This document shows positions 18,506 through 27,715 of a stretch of DNA of 42,552 bases, one piece after another (position 1 is the stretch's first letter; every line of letters begins with the position of its first letter). The translations under genes were made by a program, and so were the position numbers. The stretch comes from Methanosphaera sp. (GTDB taxonomy: Archaea; Methanobacteriota; Methanobacteria; Methanobacteriales; Methanobacteriaceae): assembly GCA_017430835.1 (NCBI GenBank), contig JAFRMD010000113.1:1-42552 (forward strand), read 5' to 3'. The notes under the pieces were generated by a model, which did no database searches, was not told the origin of the DNA, and saw only the letters and a list, made by a program, of their open reading frames with translations.

Positions 18506-20463
18506 GTGGCTATTGAAAATGTGGTTGAAATGATATGACTTTTTTTCTGAATTATTTGATGAATCTGGTGATTTCACATCATTAATATAACAATGTTATA
18601 TTGGTTTTTTATTAAACTGGGATTTGGTTAATTTTTCGTAAAAAAAGTTAATATGGGTTGGTTAGTAATTTTAGATTATGTTTTTTTTAGTATTGTGTGT
18701 TTTTATTGATGTTTGTATTTTGTTTTAGTACTATTCTGTGTGTCCATCTTAGTTGTTCTTCTTTGATTCTTCTTTCAAGTCCTTTTAATGTTCGGTATAT
18801 TCTTTTGTGTTTTCGTGGTAATGTGGTTCTGTAGTAGTTTTCTACTACATTGTTGGTTGCTGGTATACCTTTATTTTTGATATAGTTTAGTAATATGTCT
18901 ATATTTTTGTTCATTTTTTCTAAGAATTTTTTTATGATGGGTTCTAGTTGGTTTCGTTAGTTGTATATTGTGTGGAATCTGCGGTAGGCTTGTTTTTGGT
19001 TTTATGACTTGAATATTTTTTGTATTCTTGTTTTGTCATTTTCTATAATGTTGAGTTCTTTTTGCATTTCTTTGTTTTCTTTTCTTAGATCTTTGTTTTT
19101 TTGTTCTAGTTCTTGTATTTTGTTTCTGTTTTTGATTCTTTTAATGTCGCTTTTTGGTATTCTACCCTTAATTGGTGGGTATTTTGTTTTTTCTTTCTAT
19201 AATTTCCTGTTTGTTTTCTTCTATTTTGTTTTTGTTTGTTTTTATTTTTCTGTTTAGTTTGTTTACGTGTTTTTGTAGTGGTGTCATTAGGTTTTGCATT
19301 TGGTGGAAGAAGCATCTGTGGTGTACTGCTTTTAGTGCTTTGATTATGTTGTTGTATGTGTTTCTGCCGTCTGTTGTTATGCTTTTTAGTTTTTTGTCTT
19401 TGAGATGTGATTCTAGGAAATCTTTTATTGTTGTTTCGTTGAATTCTTCTTCATTTACTAGTGTATCTGCTATTATTAGTTTGGTGTGGACATCTATTAT
19501 TGTCATTCTCAGGTATAATTTTTTATTTACAAATACGTACTGTTCATCGTACGAATAATGTCCAGAGGGTTTTATTCCTCTTTTTTTGATTTCATCTTGT
19601 TGAATTTTCACTAAATCATCATAATATTTCCAGAAAGAGGTTATTTCACTATAGTATATTGTTGATGGTGAAATGTTTGTTTTTGTAATAATGGTTTAAT
19701 TCTTCTGATTTAGATTCATAAGATCTGTAACTAATTAATGCAGAGTTTATTCCACCATCACGTACTTGACGTGGGTAACAACAATGTTTATCTCTGAATT
19801 TAGCTAATGAAGCTTTTTTATGAACGTTGCAATTCTTATGGATATAATTTTGCAACTTAACAGGTCTTTTTTTATCCCAGTTACGTTCAGATTTACCATT
19901 AAAATGTAGTTTTTTACCACATTTAGGACAGATAGTATTTGTTCTTATAAAACAAACAGTTTTATGTTCATGTTCTGCACAAAAGAACAAATATTCAAGT
20001 TCTCTTAATTCAACAGTCTCTTTAACGTAAAGACAATCATCTTTACCATAAAATTTATAACTTAGTTCAAACATACTACTATCGTATGTAGGGTATATAT
20101 TTGGTGTCATAATAATATATATTACCCTATATATTATTTAAAGTTTACCATACGCTTATTTTAACATTCAAGTAACTTACTAAGACTAGATTTATATATT
20201 AAGTTAATATATCCCATACTATTGATATTCAAGATATAAAGAGACTTATTTTGAATATAAAACGTGTTAAATGATATTTTTATAAAACTTATCTTAAAAG
20301 TGTTAAAATAATGAATGATTTCTTTAATTTAATTGATTTTATAAAAAAGGAGTTTATCACTTTTTATAGATGGTGAGATTGACATGTTGGGTGATGATTG
20401 ATGAATGGAATTATTGTAACTTGTTAAAATATTGAAGTTTCAACCACATTTTCAACAACCACT
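18505..20463 (-). mobile_element. Insertion sequence with 25-bp inverted ends and decayed transposase
   Basis: The left end reads GTGGCTATTGAAAATGTGG (18506 onward, continuing TTGAAA). The right end, reverse-complemented from 20462, reads GTGGTTGTTGAAAATGTGG and continues TTGAAA. Only two of 25 positions differ, and one further matching base lies outside. Between them is one transposase gene, now frameshifted. I see no clear target duplication. The left end truncates the ATPase gene at 17796-18505. Size is about 1.96 kb. Confidence 0.82.
18687..20110 (-). pseudogene. Frameshifted DDE transposase
   Basis: The gene reads from 20110 downward. Its N-terminal part has a zinc-finger-like CPKCGKKLHF. 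A one-base shift in an A-run near 19680 moves the frame into SPSTIYYSEITSFWKYYDDL. The catalytic core follows: first Asp in SGHYSYDEQYV, second Asp in ITTDGRNTYNN, then HHRCFFHQMQN. More shifts between 19168 and 18914 break a Lys/Glu-rich coiled-coil stretch. The last fragment carries the catalytic Glu in NNVVENYYR and the RTLKGLERR motif. All three DDE residues survive, so decay is recent. The layout resembles that of the second transposase at 22590-23795. Confidence 0.8.
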
Positions 20464-20479
20464 ATTATATGTTATAGAT

Positions 20480-20599
20480 ATGATTGATCAAAGATATAAC
20501 TTAAGATTGTTAAGACAAGAGAATATAAATAAACTATTTATGATAGAATTCATATTCTTAATAGCTATTTCGGTTTTAACATGGTTAACAATTAAGTAA
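20480..20599 (+). CDS. Possible 39-aa membrane peptide or gene 3' scrap
   Basis: The frame MIDQRYNLRLLRQENINKLF continues into a hydrophobic segment (IEFIFLIAISVLTWL) and ends in a charged tail. It has no ribosome-binding site and stays open upstream into the insertion-sequence edge at 20463. It may be the 3' end of a gene cut by the element rather than a complete small gene. Confidence 0.25.
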   Translation: MIDQRYNLRLLRQENINKLFMIEFIFLIAISVLTWLTIK

Positions 20600-20704
20600 A
20601 TATTGAATCAAAATGATTGGTAACAATACATTTCCCACATCAAGTGTTTAGATGAATTTAAGAATACAAATTATTCCCTGGGGAGATTATCCCTAAAAAT
20701 TAAA

Positions 20705-20719
20705 AGTGTATGATACACT
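20705..20719. promoter_or_regulatory. Perfect 15-bp palindrome
   Basis: AGTGTATGATACACT is a 7-1-7 perfect dyad about 80 nt upstream of the small membrane frame at 20797. It could be an operator. No regulator gene is adjacent. Confidence 0.35.
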
Positions 20720-20796
20720 GTGGAATTAAGCAAAATTAAAGTAAATAATAGTTAGAATAAGTAAACTAAGGTATAAAAATAAGTAAAAATCTTAAC

Positions 20797-21006
20797 TTGA
20801 CACCATTGATAATTATATTGTTAATATTATTAATTAAATTGCATTATTATTACTTTATAGACTTTTTTGACCAGAAATATAACCTTAACGTATTGGATAA
20901 GGAAAATATGGATAGACGTAAAAAAAGAGAGTGTATAATTGGAATAGCAGTAATAATTATTCTTAACTTATATCTGGGATTATGCCCATTATATTTAAAA
21001 ATATAG
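20797..21006 (+). CDS. Possible small membrane protein with two hydrophobic segments
   Basis: The 69-residue frame has membrane-type segments at about 3-20 and 46-63, separated by a charged loop (LDKENMDRRKKREC). No ATG is available: the frame would start at TTG (20797 or 20812) without a ribosome-binding site. A TATA-like GGTATAAAAATA about 26 nt upstream would fit a leaderless transcript. No family recognised. It may be real or a remnant. Confidence 0.35.
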   Translation: MTPLIIILLILLIKLHYYYFIDFFDQKYNLNVLDKENMDRRKKRECIIGIAVIIILNLYLGLCPLYLKI

Positions 21007-21504
21007 AAAAATGCTACAATGTAATCATATTCTGATGAACGAACAGATGTATTTTCAAATGCCAATAGAGAATAAATAAGTTTTTGATTATAATTAGAAT
21101 ATGATGAAAAAGTAGAAAAACTATAATTAGTATAGTGAAGTAAAAAATATTGCAGATATATTCAGAAAAAGCAAAGAGGAATTTGCAGTCATATATGAAG
21201 CAATACCCCTAATGATTATAGAGTTATAATCCATTTTATCGATTAATTATCAAAGCAATAGATAATAAGATTGGAGTATAGAAAAAATTGATTCCAAACA
21301 TCTTTTTTCAAAAAATAACACCTCCCCCCACTTCCATACCTCATATGTCCTAAATTGATTTAAGTAAAATTTACAGTTAGTTATTAAAAATTTATAGTTT
21401 CATCGTAAAATATACTATAACCCAATAACATATAATAATATAAGAGTGAAATACAAGAAAGATAAAAGAAAAAAGTATGATAAAAAATATTCGGAGGAAT
21501 TAAA

Positions 21505-22065
21505 ATGACCAAATATATTCAAGATTATTATGGAATACTAAACGTAGAGGCAGATGCCGATAACAAAACAATCAAAGACGCATATGAATGCAACATGAAA
21601 AAATATCATCCAGATGTAAATAACGGTGCAAAAGCTCAAAGAAAATATGAGTTAAGCCAAGAAGCATATGAAGTATTATCTGATGGTGATAAAAGAAAGG
21701 AATATGATAAATTAAGAGAAAAGGCATTAGCCAATCAAAAGAAAAAAGAAGAAGCCCAAGAAAAGATTGATTATGACAAATCCGGTCAAACATCAAGTAA
21801 AAAATCCAAATCTCCCTTCAAGGGCAAAGGCAGATCTTCATTTAAGGGTAAAAAATCTAAGAGTACTGCTTCAAATGCATTTGATTTGATAAATAATGTA
21901 GGAAAAAGTGGAAATCTTGGCAAAGTATTAAGTGCTGGTGCCAAAAGTGGAAGTTCCAGTTCATTACTCTCATTATCCAAATTAGTTTTAGGCGGTGCTG
22001 CAACCGCATATGGTGTTAAAAAAGGAAGGGATTATATGGCAGGCGGCGGAAAAAACCAAAAATAA
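21505..22065 (+). CDS. DnaJ-domain protein with Gly/Ser/Lys-rich tail
   Basis: Residues 5-70 are a J domain: DYYGILNVEADADNKTIKDA, HPD at 35-37, and YEVLSDGDKRKEYDKL. The HPD loop is intact, so it should stimulate the ATPase of an Hsp70 (DnaK). It lacks the zinc-finger and substrate-binding parts of a full DnaJ. The middle is Lys/Ser-rich (about 75-120). The C-terminus (145-186) contains a weakly hydrophobic Gly/Ala stretch (LSKLVLGGAATAYG) that may touch the membrane. A GGAGGAAT ribosome-binding site fixes the start. It stands alone, with no dnaK or grpE nearby. Confidence 0.9.
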   Translation: MTKYIQDYYGILNVEADADNKTIKDAYECNMKKYHPDVNNGAKAQRKYELSQEAYEVLSDGDKRKEYDKLREKALANQKKKEEAQEKIDYDKSGQTSSKKSKSPFKGKGRSSFKGKKSKSTASNAFDLINNVGKSGNLGKVLSAGAKSGSSSSLLSLSKLVLGGAATAYGVKKGRDYMAGGGKNQK

Positions 22066-22589
22066 TTAATCCCCACCTTTAACCTTTTTTTAAGTAATCA
22101 AAAATATTATTATTAACGCTAATTATCCAAAGATTAGTGATTGTTTTAACCCCCACAAAAAGCATATTTTATACTTGACTTAAGATTCCATCTTCAATAA
22201 ATTGACGTGGATACTTCCTTTTAGAAAAAGTAATTTCCTACATAAAGTAATACAGATTTGTATTCATGTAATATTTACTTTGATAAGAAATACTTTAATA
22301 AATAACCCTTTAAATCATATATCTACAAATTGAATGAAAAGCGTATTTTCGCAAATTAATACTATAACAGCGTTATTTGAGACATTAGTAATAACTATAT
22401 TTAAATAAGTATTAAGACAATAGATAGTGTATATTCTTGTGGGGATGAATTTTTTATTACCATTTTAGTATAAAAGTATGAAGTGAATAATTATGTTTTT
22501 TTTTTCTTCATTAAATCGCCCCTTGTGGGCGTGCGTTAAAAAATATACTATAAAAACATTTATATAGTAAAAAGGAGAGATATTATATT
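22066..22589. other. Intergenic region, DnaJ 3' end to transposase promoter
   Basis: A T-rich stretch after the DnaJ stop (around 22083-22092) may end its transcript. The GC-rich hairpin CGCCC (22517-22521) with GGGCG (22527-22531) is striking in this AT-rich setting. It is followed by a TATA-like TATACTATAAAAAC before the transposase gene. The possible left end of the insertion sequence is at 22438. No gene seen. Confidence 0.5.
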
Positions 22590-23815
22590 ATGAAAACTGA
22601 AAAAAACTCTCCTATTAATAGATATGATGACAAACAATATATACTTGACGGTTATTTCGAAAATCTTCCGGAACTATGTAGTCGAAAAGTATTTATAGAA
22701 GATAAACTTGAAAAATTAGATGATAATTTAACGGTCTGGAAACACAAAGATATCTACCGAATGAAGCAGAAACGTGTTTATTGTCCCGAATGTTATTCTA
22801 AAGACGTAAATTAAGACGGATATTATCCTAAAAAGTTAGTTCTTCTTCATTATGGCTTGGTTGGATGTGAAATTAAACGTTATACATGTAAACATTGTGG
22901 AAAAGATTTTTCAGCAGATATTTCTAGCATAGTTGATTCTAATTTTACAGTCACTCATGAATTAATGAACGTTGTTGAAAGATATTACTCAATTGACTTT
23001 ACAAATGTTAGAAAAATTCAAGAATATTTAAAAGAATTTCATGGAGTAAATATTTCACATCAGGAAATTCAAGACATTATAGTAGATTATCATATTCATT
23101 ATAATCCAGATATTCCTAAATATTCAGGTTACTACGCATTTGATGCTTTATGGATAAAAATAAAAGAAATTAGTGACAAATACGTATTTTTATTAACATT
23201 AATTGATGTATGTCATGATACTGTGGTTGCTTATAAGGTTGTTGAGCATGAAACGGAAGAAGAAGTAAGAAAATTTTTAGAAGATGCTACTAAAAACCAA
23301 GACAGAATAGCCATTACAACAGACTTAAAACCAGAATACAGGACTCCTATCAACGATTTAAAATTTTTACATCAATTCTGTAAATTCCATTTTAAACAAA
23401 ATAACAATAAAATTATAAGGGATTATGTTAAAGAAAATAATCTCCCAGAAGATAAAATAAAAGAATTTAAGAGTTATCTTCCAAGATTATATGAAATATA
23501 TGACGTAGAAAGTCAAGATGAAGTATATTCTATCATTGATAAACTTAGAAAAGATAAAAAAGAGTTTCCAGAAGTTATTCAAAATATCTTTGATAACAAG
23601 TTAGCACCCTATTTTAAAAACTTAACGTACTTCCTCGATGACCCAAAAATAGAAAGTACAAGTAATTTAATTGAAAGAATTTTTGAGGATCTTGCTCCAA
23701 AACATGTGAAAAAGGGTTATAAAACTTTAAAAGGATTTTTATCAAGATTTAACTTGAAACTTAAGAGATGGGATAAGAGAAACGCTATTTACTGAAAAGA
23801 TGAAAAATCCCCACA
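22438..23815 (+). mobile_element. Probable second insertion sequence
   Basis: The transposase gene at 22590-23795 is flanked by TGTGGGGAT at 22438-22446 and its inverse ATCCCCACA at 23807-23815, with similar T-rich sequence just inside. The match is only 9 bp and I see no target duplication, so the exact ends are tentative. The presence of a mobile element rests on the transposase. Confidence 0.45.
22590..23795 (+). pseudogene. DDE transposase interrupted by one in-frame stop
   Basis: The frame is open from the ATG after AGGAGAGA (ribosome-binding site) to 23795 except for one TAA at 22812-22814. That stop falls between the two cysteine pairs of a zinc finger (YCPECYSKDVN, stop, then RYTCKHCGKDF). 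Downstream in the same frame are the catalytic motifs: Asp in YYAFDALWIK, Asp in ITTDLKPEY, and Glu in STSNLIERIFEDL, followed by YKTLKGFLSRF. The layout parallels the decayed transposase at 18687-20110, so both belong to one broad DDE family I cannot name. A single change back would restore the gene. A start at TTG 22857 would lose the first half of the finger. Confidence 0.8.
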
Positions 23816-24019
23816 CCTCTTGACACCACCTTGTCCCAAAACATCATAAACTATTTAAATAAACAAATAGATAACATATACTAGTGACAAGTTATTACTT
23901 TGAATCATTATGGTATTACTTTAACAATGTTAAGTTGAAATAATTAATACATTTGATTTCAAATTAATAAGTCACTGAAAAAATAATAAAAAAAATTATA
24001 TTCAAATGGAGGAATTTGA

Positions 24020-27000
24020 ATAGATAAAAAAATAATATTGGGAATATTCCTAATAACAATATTTCTAATTGTAGGTGCGGTTTCAGCTGAAGAAATCTCT
24101 GATGATGCTACGGATTTATCTTTAACATCAACTTCACCAGAAACTGAAACTACAAAATACGTTGATAGTACTGTTAATGTTGGCGTACGTCTTCAATGTG
24201 AAGAAGATAGAGGTAATATTAACCCAGCAGTAACAGTTTCAGACAGTAAAAATAACAAGCTAAACACGTCAACTGATTATGATGACAGTTTAGGAATTTA
24301 TTATGTGACTGCTACACATGATGAAGCAGATACAAAATTAAATGTAGAAGTAAGCACGCCGGGATACGTATCCCAAATAAAAACATTTAATGTTGGTGGT
24401 ACTAAAAGCTTAACTTACAATTTATCAGTAACAGAAGCTTACTCACTAGGAAGATCCATCGCATCAAAAGCTGATTCAGTACTTAACTTTTCAGAGGCAG
24501 ATGGTGTGTTAGTAATAACAACTGCAGGTACTCCTAAATACAATGGAGCTACATCTGAAGATGTTATGGAAGCAATTACAAATTATGCTGATGGAATTGT
24601 ATCATGGGGTAGAGGTAACATATTAATGTTACGTCAGACAGCAGTAGATCCAATTGACACTTGTTTCGTAGTTAAAAAAGGAAACACATTGACAGCAGCA
24701 GTATTCAGAAACGCTTCTAAAGAAATGTCTTATTTAGGAACTATATCCGAAAATATGAGTAAAGAAGAATGGAATGCTTATTATAAAGCAGTGGGAAATG
24801 ATGATGCTTTTTCATTTGCCAGTTTAGCAAATGGATGGGCAGCCAATGTATCTTATTTAGTACTACAAGAAGCAGCTTTCCACGGCCACATCTGTGAAGG
24901 TACTCTTGGTGGATATACAATAGCTCAAGCTTTAATGCAATACTATCCTCCTATCAAAGCAACTGGAGTAACAGTAGGAATGGTAGGGGATCTTACTTCA
25001 TACAAAGTCTTAGGTGTTCCAGGAGACTCAGCAAACGATGCAGTTTTATTCTTCTTAGATGCAACTGCAGGTAAAAGTGGATATGTAGGTTTCAACACTA
25101 CATCAACAGGCGCAAACAGTACCATGATAGGATTTATCAGATGGGCAGACTTCGGCAAAACTGTTTATAATGAACAAACCAATGCTTACGAAGTTGAAAA
25201 CCCAGGATCTGGTAGTATAATCATCATGGATTACGATTCAGAAGCAAACAAAGAACTGTTCAAAAAAGAAACAGGTATTAGTGATTCTGGTTCTTTAGAA
25301 GAATTAAAATATAATACCTGGTGGATTAACAGAATTAATACAAATCCTGCAAGTTTAGTTAAAATCCTTTTAGAAAAAGACAACCTAACAGAAGAACAAT
25401 TCTATTACTTAGTAGGATTAACATCTGATGTTAAATACCCAACCGATGTTCCAACCGCAACAAATGCTGGTCAAACACGGATTGCGGCAGTTAAAGCACA
25501 TGGATTAGATTACAACTACATCAGTAGCTTAGATTTACCAGACGCAACACGTTCCAATATAACAGCATCCAAAGCTACGAGAACATATGACGACTTTAAA
25601 AACATTGGTGTAGAAGCAAGTAAAATTGCTAAAAAATACTTTAAAGAAGAATTAGGAGTAGAACTTGTAAAAGAAATGCCTAATTTCGAAGTATTAACAA
25701 CTGCTGGTTACGTATTTATGGATCAGCAAAGTACTGAAGGAGTATGGGACGGTTTATATGAAGAATTTGGTTCAAGAATAACCAGAAAAACTTTATTACC
25801 AAACCACAGACCTATGTGGAAACCATTATGGTTTACATTTGTATTAAAACAAGATGATGGCAAATTAATGGCATTATATGTAAGATACAATGAAGAAGAT
25901 GGTTCATTCTTCGTAGGTGAACTTAATGGAAGTCATATTTACAACATAGGAATTGAAACATTGAATGATTCAGCAATGAGTTCAGCATTACAAGACTCTG
26001 TATTCCCTGATGGAAACTGGTTTAACATACAATCATTAACAAATGCATGGGCAAACGACTTACAATACGATCAATTATTAACATTCTTATTCCACGGTCA
26101 TGCATGTCCGGGTGTACAACCAGGATTCTTTATGAGTGATTACATAATAAACAATTATCCTCTAGGAGAAAATGAATCTTACTTCTATATAGCTTCCAGT
26201 ATATATTGTAAAGATGACAGTATTGAATACCTGTTAGGTATTTCTCCAGGATTAGGAAATTACATGGATCAAAAATTAACATCTTCTGATGTTGAATCCG
26301 ATTATGTTGACGGTGCAACTGAAGAAGGAGTTCTTGTAGTATGGGATAATGAATTACAGGTAGGTAAAGCTATCATTATGAACTTCAAATGGGCTACCAT
26401 TGATACGAGTGCATATGGAACTAGCGAAGCTAAAAGAGCTACTCAGATTAATTCATTTGTTTCATTATATAAAGGTGAACCAGATGCAAACCTTGTTGAA
26501 GGAAACACCATTTTAGGTGCAGAAGAAAAATACATTACTTTAGAGCAGTTTAATACGCTTAAAGCAGGAGTTACTGAAGATATGAACACAATCGAATATA
26601 TTCAGGGACTTCCATCAATAAGTAAAGAAGAAGCAATTGCATTAACAAATGGTGGAAATTCTGGTGTTGACAACAATACATATCCAGATGGAAATAACAA
26701 TAATACCAACACAAACACCAACACAAATACCAACACAAACACCAACACAAACACCAACACAAATACCAACACGAATAACAATAATCGTCCATCATCAAAT
26801 GCAAACAGATACACTGCTCCACGTACTTCCAGCTCACCTAATACGGTTGCTGTAGGTACTACTGTAGCAGCAACAGCTGCTCTTGCAGAAAACACCGAAA
26901 CTTCAGATAATCCTGCAGATACACAGGAAAGTCCTGAATCATCAGAAAGTCCTGAACCAAACAGTGGAAAAGCTTATGAAGTATCACAAAATACGCCAAC

Positions 27001-27097
27001 AAACAATAATTCAATGAACATATTATACTTCGCTGGATCATTAATATTAGTTGGTGGTTTAGCTGGTTATGGATTTATCAGATACAGAAAACATTAG
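24020..27097 (+). CDS. Secreted, membrane-anchored protein with two FmdE-type domains
   Basis: The product has about 1025 residues. It has a signal peptide ending near VGAVSA-EEIS, an Ig-like N-terminal part (to about 120), a first FmdE-like domain with FHGHICEG (His codon at 24881), and a linker domain. A second FmdE-like domain has FHGHACPG (26093). An Asn-Thr repeat, a Ser/Pro-rich stalk and a C-terminal membrane helix (MNILYFAGSLILVGGLAG) with a basic tail end the protein. FmdE-family proteins carry a conserved HxHxC site and are linked to formylmethanofuran dehydrogenase operons in methanogens, but their chemistry is not established. Here the site faces outside the cell. It opens the cluster with CbiM and ExbB/ExbD-like genes. 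GGAGGA at 24008-24013 points to an ATA codon at 24020. The TTG at 24038 is the nearest standard start. Confidence 0.85.
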   Translation: MDKKIILGIFLITIFLIVGAVSAEEISDDATDLSLTSTSPETETTKYVDSTVNVGVRLQCEEDRGNINPAVTVSDSKNNKLNTSTDYDDSLGIYYVTATHDEADTKLNVEVSTPGYVSQIKTFNVGGTKSLTYNLSVTEAYSLGRSIASKADSVLNFSEADGVLVITTAGTPKYNGATSEDVMEAITNYADGIVSWGRGNILMLRQTAVDPIDTCFVVKKGNTLTAAVFRNASKEMSYLGTISENMSKEEWNAYYKAVGNDDAFSFASLANGWAANVSYLVLQEAAFHGHICEGTLGGYTIAQALMQYYPPIKATGVTVGMVGDLTSYKVLGVPGDSANDAVLFFLDATAGKSGYVGFNTTSTGANSTMIGFIRWADFGKTVYNEQTNAYEVENPGSGSIIIMDYDSEANKELFKKETGISDSGSLEELKYNTWWINRINTNPASLVKILLEKDNLTEEQFYYLVGLTSDVKYPTDVPTATNAGQTRIAAVKAHGLDYNYISSLDLPDATRSNITASKATRTYDDFKNIGVEASKIAKKYFKEELGVELVKEMPNFEVLTTAGYVFMDQQSTEGVWDGLYEEFGSRITRKTLLPNHRPMWKPLWFTFVLKQDDGKLMALYVRYNEEDGSFFVGELNGSHIYNIGIETLNDSAMSSALQDSVFPDGNWFNIQSLTNAWANDLQYDQLLTFLFHGHACPGVQPGFFMSDYIINNYPLGENESYFYIASSIYCKDDSIEYLLGISPGLGNYMDQKLTSSDVESDYVDGATEEGVLVVWDNELQVGKAIIMNFKWATIDTSAYGTSEAKRATQINSFVSLYKGEPDANLVEGNTILGAEEKYITLEQFNTLKAGVTEDMNTIEYIQGLPSISKEEAIALTNGGNSGVDNNTYPDGNNNNTNTNTNTNTNTNTNTNTNTNTNTNNNNRPSSNANRYTAPRTSSSPNTVAVGTTVAATAALAENTETSDNPADTQESPESSESPEPNSGKAYEVSQNTPTNNNSMNILYFAGSLILVGGLAGYGFIRYRKH
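26702..26780 (+). repeat. Asn-Thr microsatellite in the FmdE protein stalk
   Basis: ACCAAC/ACAAAC/ACAAAT hexamers repeat about 13 times and encode a run of Asn-Thr dipeptides. Unit size is a multiple of three, so slippage would change stalk length without breaking the frame. Confidence 0.85.
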
Positions 27098-27110
27098 ATG
27101 AATAAAAATT

Positions 27111-27139
27111 AAAGAAAGAATTACATTTATTCTTTCTTT
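27111..27139 (+). terminator. Hairpin after the FmdE-domain gene
   Basis: AAAGAAAGAA (27111-27120) and TTCTTTCTTT (27130-27139) form a perfect 10-bp stem with a 9-nt loop, followed by T-rich sequence. It lies between the FmdE gene and the permease genes. It may end or attenuate the transcript, letting the surface protein be made in larger amounts than the transporter. Confidence 0.55.
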
Positions 27140-27162
27140 TTACTAATTTTCGAGGTGTTAAT

Positions 27163-27705
27163 ATTAGATTCAATAAATATTTACTATTGACGATTATTTT
27201 TATTACAGTAATATCATTAGCTATTACTAATGTATATTCTCATCCGGGTCATGGACATGAATATCCAGAGGAGGTATCATCTACACATAGCAGTAGTTCA
27301 TATTCAAGTCATAGTGCATCATCCAGTAGTTATAAACCACAGAGTAGTTCATCAGGCAAACAATCATCATCCTCCAGCAATTACAGATCAAATGCAAAAA
27401 GTAGCAGTTCACAGTCATCAGCCAAGCAACAAGCTCCTACTACAACAAGCGGCAATCAAAAACAAGAGGTATCCCAGCAGGAATCAACCCAACAACAAAC
27501 AAACAATAACAATGAAAGCGGCACGAACATTTCAGATAATGCCAGCATAAATAATACTACTGATAGCAACATTAGCAATAATTCAAGCCAAGACATTAAA
27601 GAGGATAACCCAATGTTTTCCATTGAAAACATTATAATATTAACATTAAGCCTTATAATAGGATTTTTAGCTATTGTATTGATAGATACTATAAGAAATA
27701 GATAG
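27163..27705 (+). CDS. Ser-rich membrane-anchored surface protein
   Basis: Predicted product of about 180 residues: a hydrophobic signal segment, then HPGHGHEYPEE at the mature N-terminus, a long Ser/Gln/Asn stalk, and a C-terminal membrane helix (IIILTLSLIIGFLAIVLI) with a basic tail. The His-rich start of the mature part could bind a transition metal, which fits the CbiM-type gene 10 bp downstream. The ribosome-binding site GAGGTG (27152-27157) is placed for an ATT codon at 27163, giving the n-region RFNKYLLL. The first standard in-frame start, TTG at 27187, is 29 nt away and would remove the basic residues. No named family is recognised. Confidence 0.75.
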   Translation: MRFNKYLLLTIIFITVISLAITNVYSHPGHGHEYPEEVSSTHSSSSYSSHSASSSSYKPQSSSSGKQSSSSSNYRSNAKSSSSQSSAKQQAPTTTSGNQKQEVSQQESTQQQTNNNNESGTNISDNASINNTTDSNISNNSSQDIKEDNPMFSIENIIILTLSLIIGFLAIVLIDTIRNR

Positions 27706-27715
27706 GAGGCATTAT

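Larger units (their letters stand above)
20464..21504. other. Low-density region right of the insertion sequence
   Basis: It contains two small membrane-type frames (20480-20599 and 20797-21006) and a 15-bp palindrome at 20705-20719. A coding-like scrap near 21131-21220 reads YSEVKNIADIFRKSKEEF and then runs to a stop, without a usable start. The rest is AT-rich with no recognisable feature. Confidence 0.5.

Noticed and set aside
19009..19558. Plus-strand hydrophobic frames inside the insertion sequence
   Set aside because: They are antisense to the decayed transposase, whose DDE motifs read on the minus strand.
26571..26895. Cys/Trp- and Val/Leu-rich minus-strand frames
   Set aside because: They are the antisense of the Asn-Thr repeat in the FmdE-domain gene.
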